DNA of 15,521 nt from Treponema sp. GTDB lineage: Bacteria; Spirochaetota; Spirochaetia; Treponematales; Breznakiellaceae. The first letter of the stretch is position 1. The number at the start of each line of letters is the position of its first letter. Shown here in pieces: positions 14,267 through 15,521 of this stretch. The position numbers were made by a program, and so were the translations under genes. The notes under the pieces are model-generated. The model searched no databases, had not been told where the DNA came from, and saw only the letters and a list, made by a program, of their open reading frames with translations. The stretch spans positions 1-15,521 of the forward strand of contig JAITHQ010000139.1 in assembly GCA_031279925.1 (NCBI GenBank). Reading direction: 5' to 3'.

Positions 14267-15510
14267 TGCGCCGCTGTAAATCCCCCAGAGTGTTCAAAAA
14301 CTCTTACAAAGTCAGTTATTCCTTTATACAACGCATCGGTAAGTTTCTGCAAGTGTGAATCGGTGGTCATAAGCAGGGCGTCTTCACTGTTGGAAACAAA
14401 GCCAAGTTCCACCAGTACCGCAGGCATCCGGCTGTTCCGTACAACAAACCATTTTTCCGCTTTCAGCCCTCTGGAGGGCATGGATTTCCCCATGGTACTC
14501 TGAAAAGAATTAAGAATTGACTGGGCTATGATGATACTCTCGGTGGTAAATTCTTCTTCCAGCATGTCGTTTAAAATGGGAATAACTTCGGCTGAATCGG
14601 CATATTTTGAATGGTCCAATACATTCCGGCGGTAATCAGGACTTAAATACCAAACTTCGTAGCCCCGGACATTTTTGTTAAGCGAAGCATTGGCATGGAT
14701 TGAAATATAGATGATTGCCTCGTTGTCCCGCAGCGGCACGGAATTGGCTATGGAGACCCGCTGCTCCAGGCTATAAAAAACATCCCGGTCCCGCGTCATA
14801 AGCACCTGCTTGTCCGGGTAGGCGCGTCTAAGCAAGGCATTAAGCTGCTTTGAGGCGTTCAGGACTATATCTTTTTCAACGGCCCTAAGGGGTTTTCCAT
14901 TAATCGAATGATTGCCCACCGCGCCGCTGTCTTTGCCCCCATGCCCAGGATCGATAATAATCGCGGCAATACGGAAACGGGAACTCTCTTCTTCAAAACT
15001 CCGGCTGAATGTGTCTTTGACAATCTGTACAAACGATTCAGGAAAAACCAATTCCCCTCTGTCAAGATAGGGCAGGGGCGCGTTAAAGATTTCCCTGCTG
15101 TCAAATACAAAAAAACCGGTTTCCCCTGCCGCGGCGGCTGCGGTAAAAGCCCCATAATGTTCACCGGCGGAAAAAGTCCCGCCCTGCAAAAAAGGGTCCC
15201 ACTGGAATTCAGCCCGCAAACCGGACGCGCCCAGAGCATTTAAAGTTTCATCAAGGGTAAAGGCCCGTATGGAAGCGGCGGAAAATTGTGTGGGCGACGG
15301 GCTGGATACTGTTATATTCTGCGCAAATACAGCCGGCCCCAAACTCATGGCAACTAACAGCAGAATAATTACCAATCGCGTATTTTTTCCGGCAAGACCC
15401 CTCAGAGCCTGTTCAAATTGTGGATTTTTGCGGTCAATAGACCGTAAAAATCCCGATTTTCGGGCTCTTTTGGAGCCTGCAAGGTAGAATTTTGGCGTTT
15501 GCAACGCCAA
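14263..15510 (-). CDS. N-acetylmuramoyl-L-alanine amidase (AmiC/LytC type, Amidase_3); N-terminus uncertain
   Basis: Zinc amidase that cuts the bond between N-acetylmuramic acid and L-alanine in peptidoglycan. Catalytic motifs are complete: IIIDPGHGGKDSGAVG (zinc His), VEKDIVLNAS (Glu), ISIHANAS (second His) and VLVELGFVSN (catalytic Glu). The region before them (AASIRAFTLDETLNALGASG ... FVQIVKDTF) resembles an AMIN or copper-amine-oxidase-N-like substrate-binding module. A signal peptide is evident in KNTRLVIILLLVAMSLGPAVFA|Q. The start is not settled. The frame is open to the window edge, the first in-window start at 15510 is a TTG without a ribosome site, and residues 1-35 are encoded by a cluster of inverted repeats. 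The signal needs an upstream basic segment, so translation must begin within or beyond the repeats. It is followed by the overlapping GerMN gene. Confidence 0.88.
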   Translation of the reverse strand: MALQTPKFYLAGSKRARKSGFLRSIDRKNPQFEQALRGLAGKNTRLVIILLLVAMSLGPAVFAQNITVSSPSPTQFSAASIRAFTLDETLNALGASGLRAEFQWDPFLQGGTFSAGEHYGAFTAAAAAGETGFFVFDSREIFNAPLPYLDRGELVFPESFVQIVKDTFSRSFEEESSRFRIAAIIIDPGHGGKDSGAVGNHSINGKPLRAVEKDIVLNASKQLNALLRRAYPDKQVLMTRDRDVFYSLEQRVSIANSVPLRDNEAIIYISIHANASLNKNVRGYEVWYLSPDYRRNVLDHSKYADSAEVIPILNDMLEEEFTTESIIIAQSILNSFQSTMGKSMPSRGLKAEKWFVVRNSRMPAVLVELGFVSNSEDALLMTTDSHLQKLTDALYKGITDFVRVFEHSGGFTAAQ

Positions 15511-15515
15511 AATTC
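15404..15515. repeat. Composite inverted-repeat element overlapping the 5' end of the amidase frame
   Basis: Three hairpins lie in series. GATTTTTGCGGTC (15423-15435) pairs with GACCGTAAAAATC with one G-U, CCCGA pairs with TCGGG (15453-15465), and GAATTTTGGCGTT (15487-15499) pairs with AACGCCAAAATTC (15503-15515), a perfect 13-bp stem with a 3-nt loop. AGAGCCTGTTCAAA (15404-15417) is the exact complement of 793-806 at the lipoprotein breakpoint, and 15472-15495 matches 12290-12313. This looks like a non-coding dispersed repeat, yet it is in frame with the amidase. Confidence 0.65.
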
Positions 15516-15521
15516 CAGATT

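Noticed and set aside
1..15521. CRISPR array, toxin-antitoxin pair or defence island
   Set aside because: No regularly spaced direct repeats and no recognisable nuclease, toxin or Cas genes. The XRE gene stands alone.

Overview
This window looks like chromosomal DNA of a spirochaete of the genus Treponema, most likely a free-living or gut (termite-gut type) lineage. The indicators are a FlaA periplasmic-flagellum sheath protein next to a GerMN protein and an AmiC-type amidase, a truncated lipoprotein of the treponemal 'LVMVLAFG...GC / NPFVGTW' type, and many small intergenic palindromes. The genus call is an inference from gene content; no database search was possible. There is no rRNA, tRNA or CRISPR array.

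Layout. At the left is a small XRE-family repressor (minus strand), divergent from a disrupted lipoprotein gene. The lipoprotein gene is the only plus-strand gene, and its likely promoter carries a palindrome between -35 and -10. The lipoprotein frame runs into an unexplained GC-rich tract (about 810-1025). All other genes are on the minus strand. A replication/repair cluster, read right to left, is dnaE -> yggT-like -> recG, with a 13-nt overlap and then a 4-nt gap. Upstream of it are a META-domain lipoprotein with its own promoter, rpsU (ribosomal protein S21, TTG start), and an M23/LytM peptidase with a good sigma70 promoter. Between the peptidase and rpsU lies a strongly structured GC-rich RNA-like segment ending in a terminator-like hairpin with a T tract, which may be an rpsU leader/attenuator or an sRNA.

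From 10.5 to 10.9 kb there is a gene-poor stretch with two copies of an identical 17-bp GC hairpin in the same orientation. It resembles an internally deleted IS200/IS605-type element. Next comes a single-domain (p)ppGpp synthetase fused to TPR repeats. Last is an envelope/motility group: amidase -> GerMN protein (ATGA overlap), then flaA with its own strong promoter and intrinsic terminator.

Functional themes are DNA replication and repair (dnaE, recG), cell-wall remodelling (M23 peptidase, amidase, GerMN, YggT-like membrane protein), periplasmic flagella (flaA) and the stringent response (Rel-TPR). The least expected features are the duplicated OB-like domain in DnaE, the putative rpsU leader with mutually exclusive hairpins, and a dispersed repeat family. 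That repeat family is found at the lipoprotein breakpoint, upstream of rel, and at the 5' end of the amidase frame.
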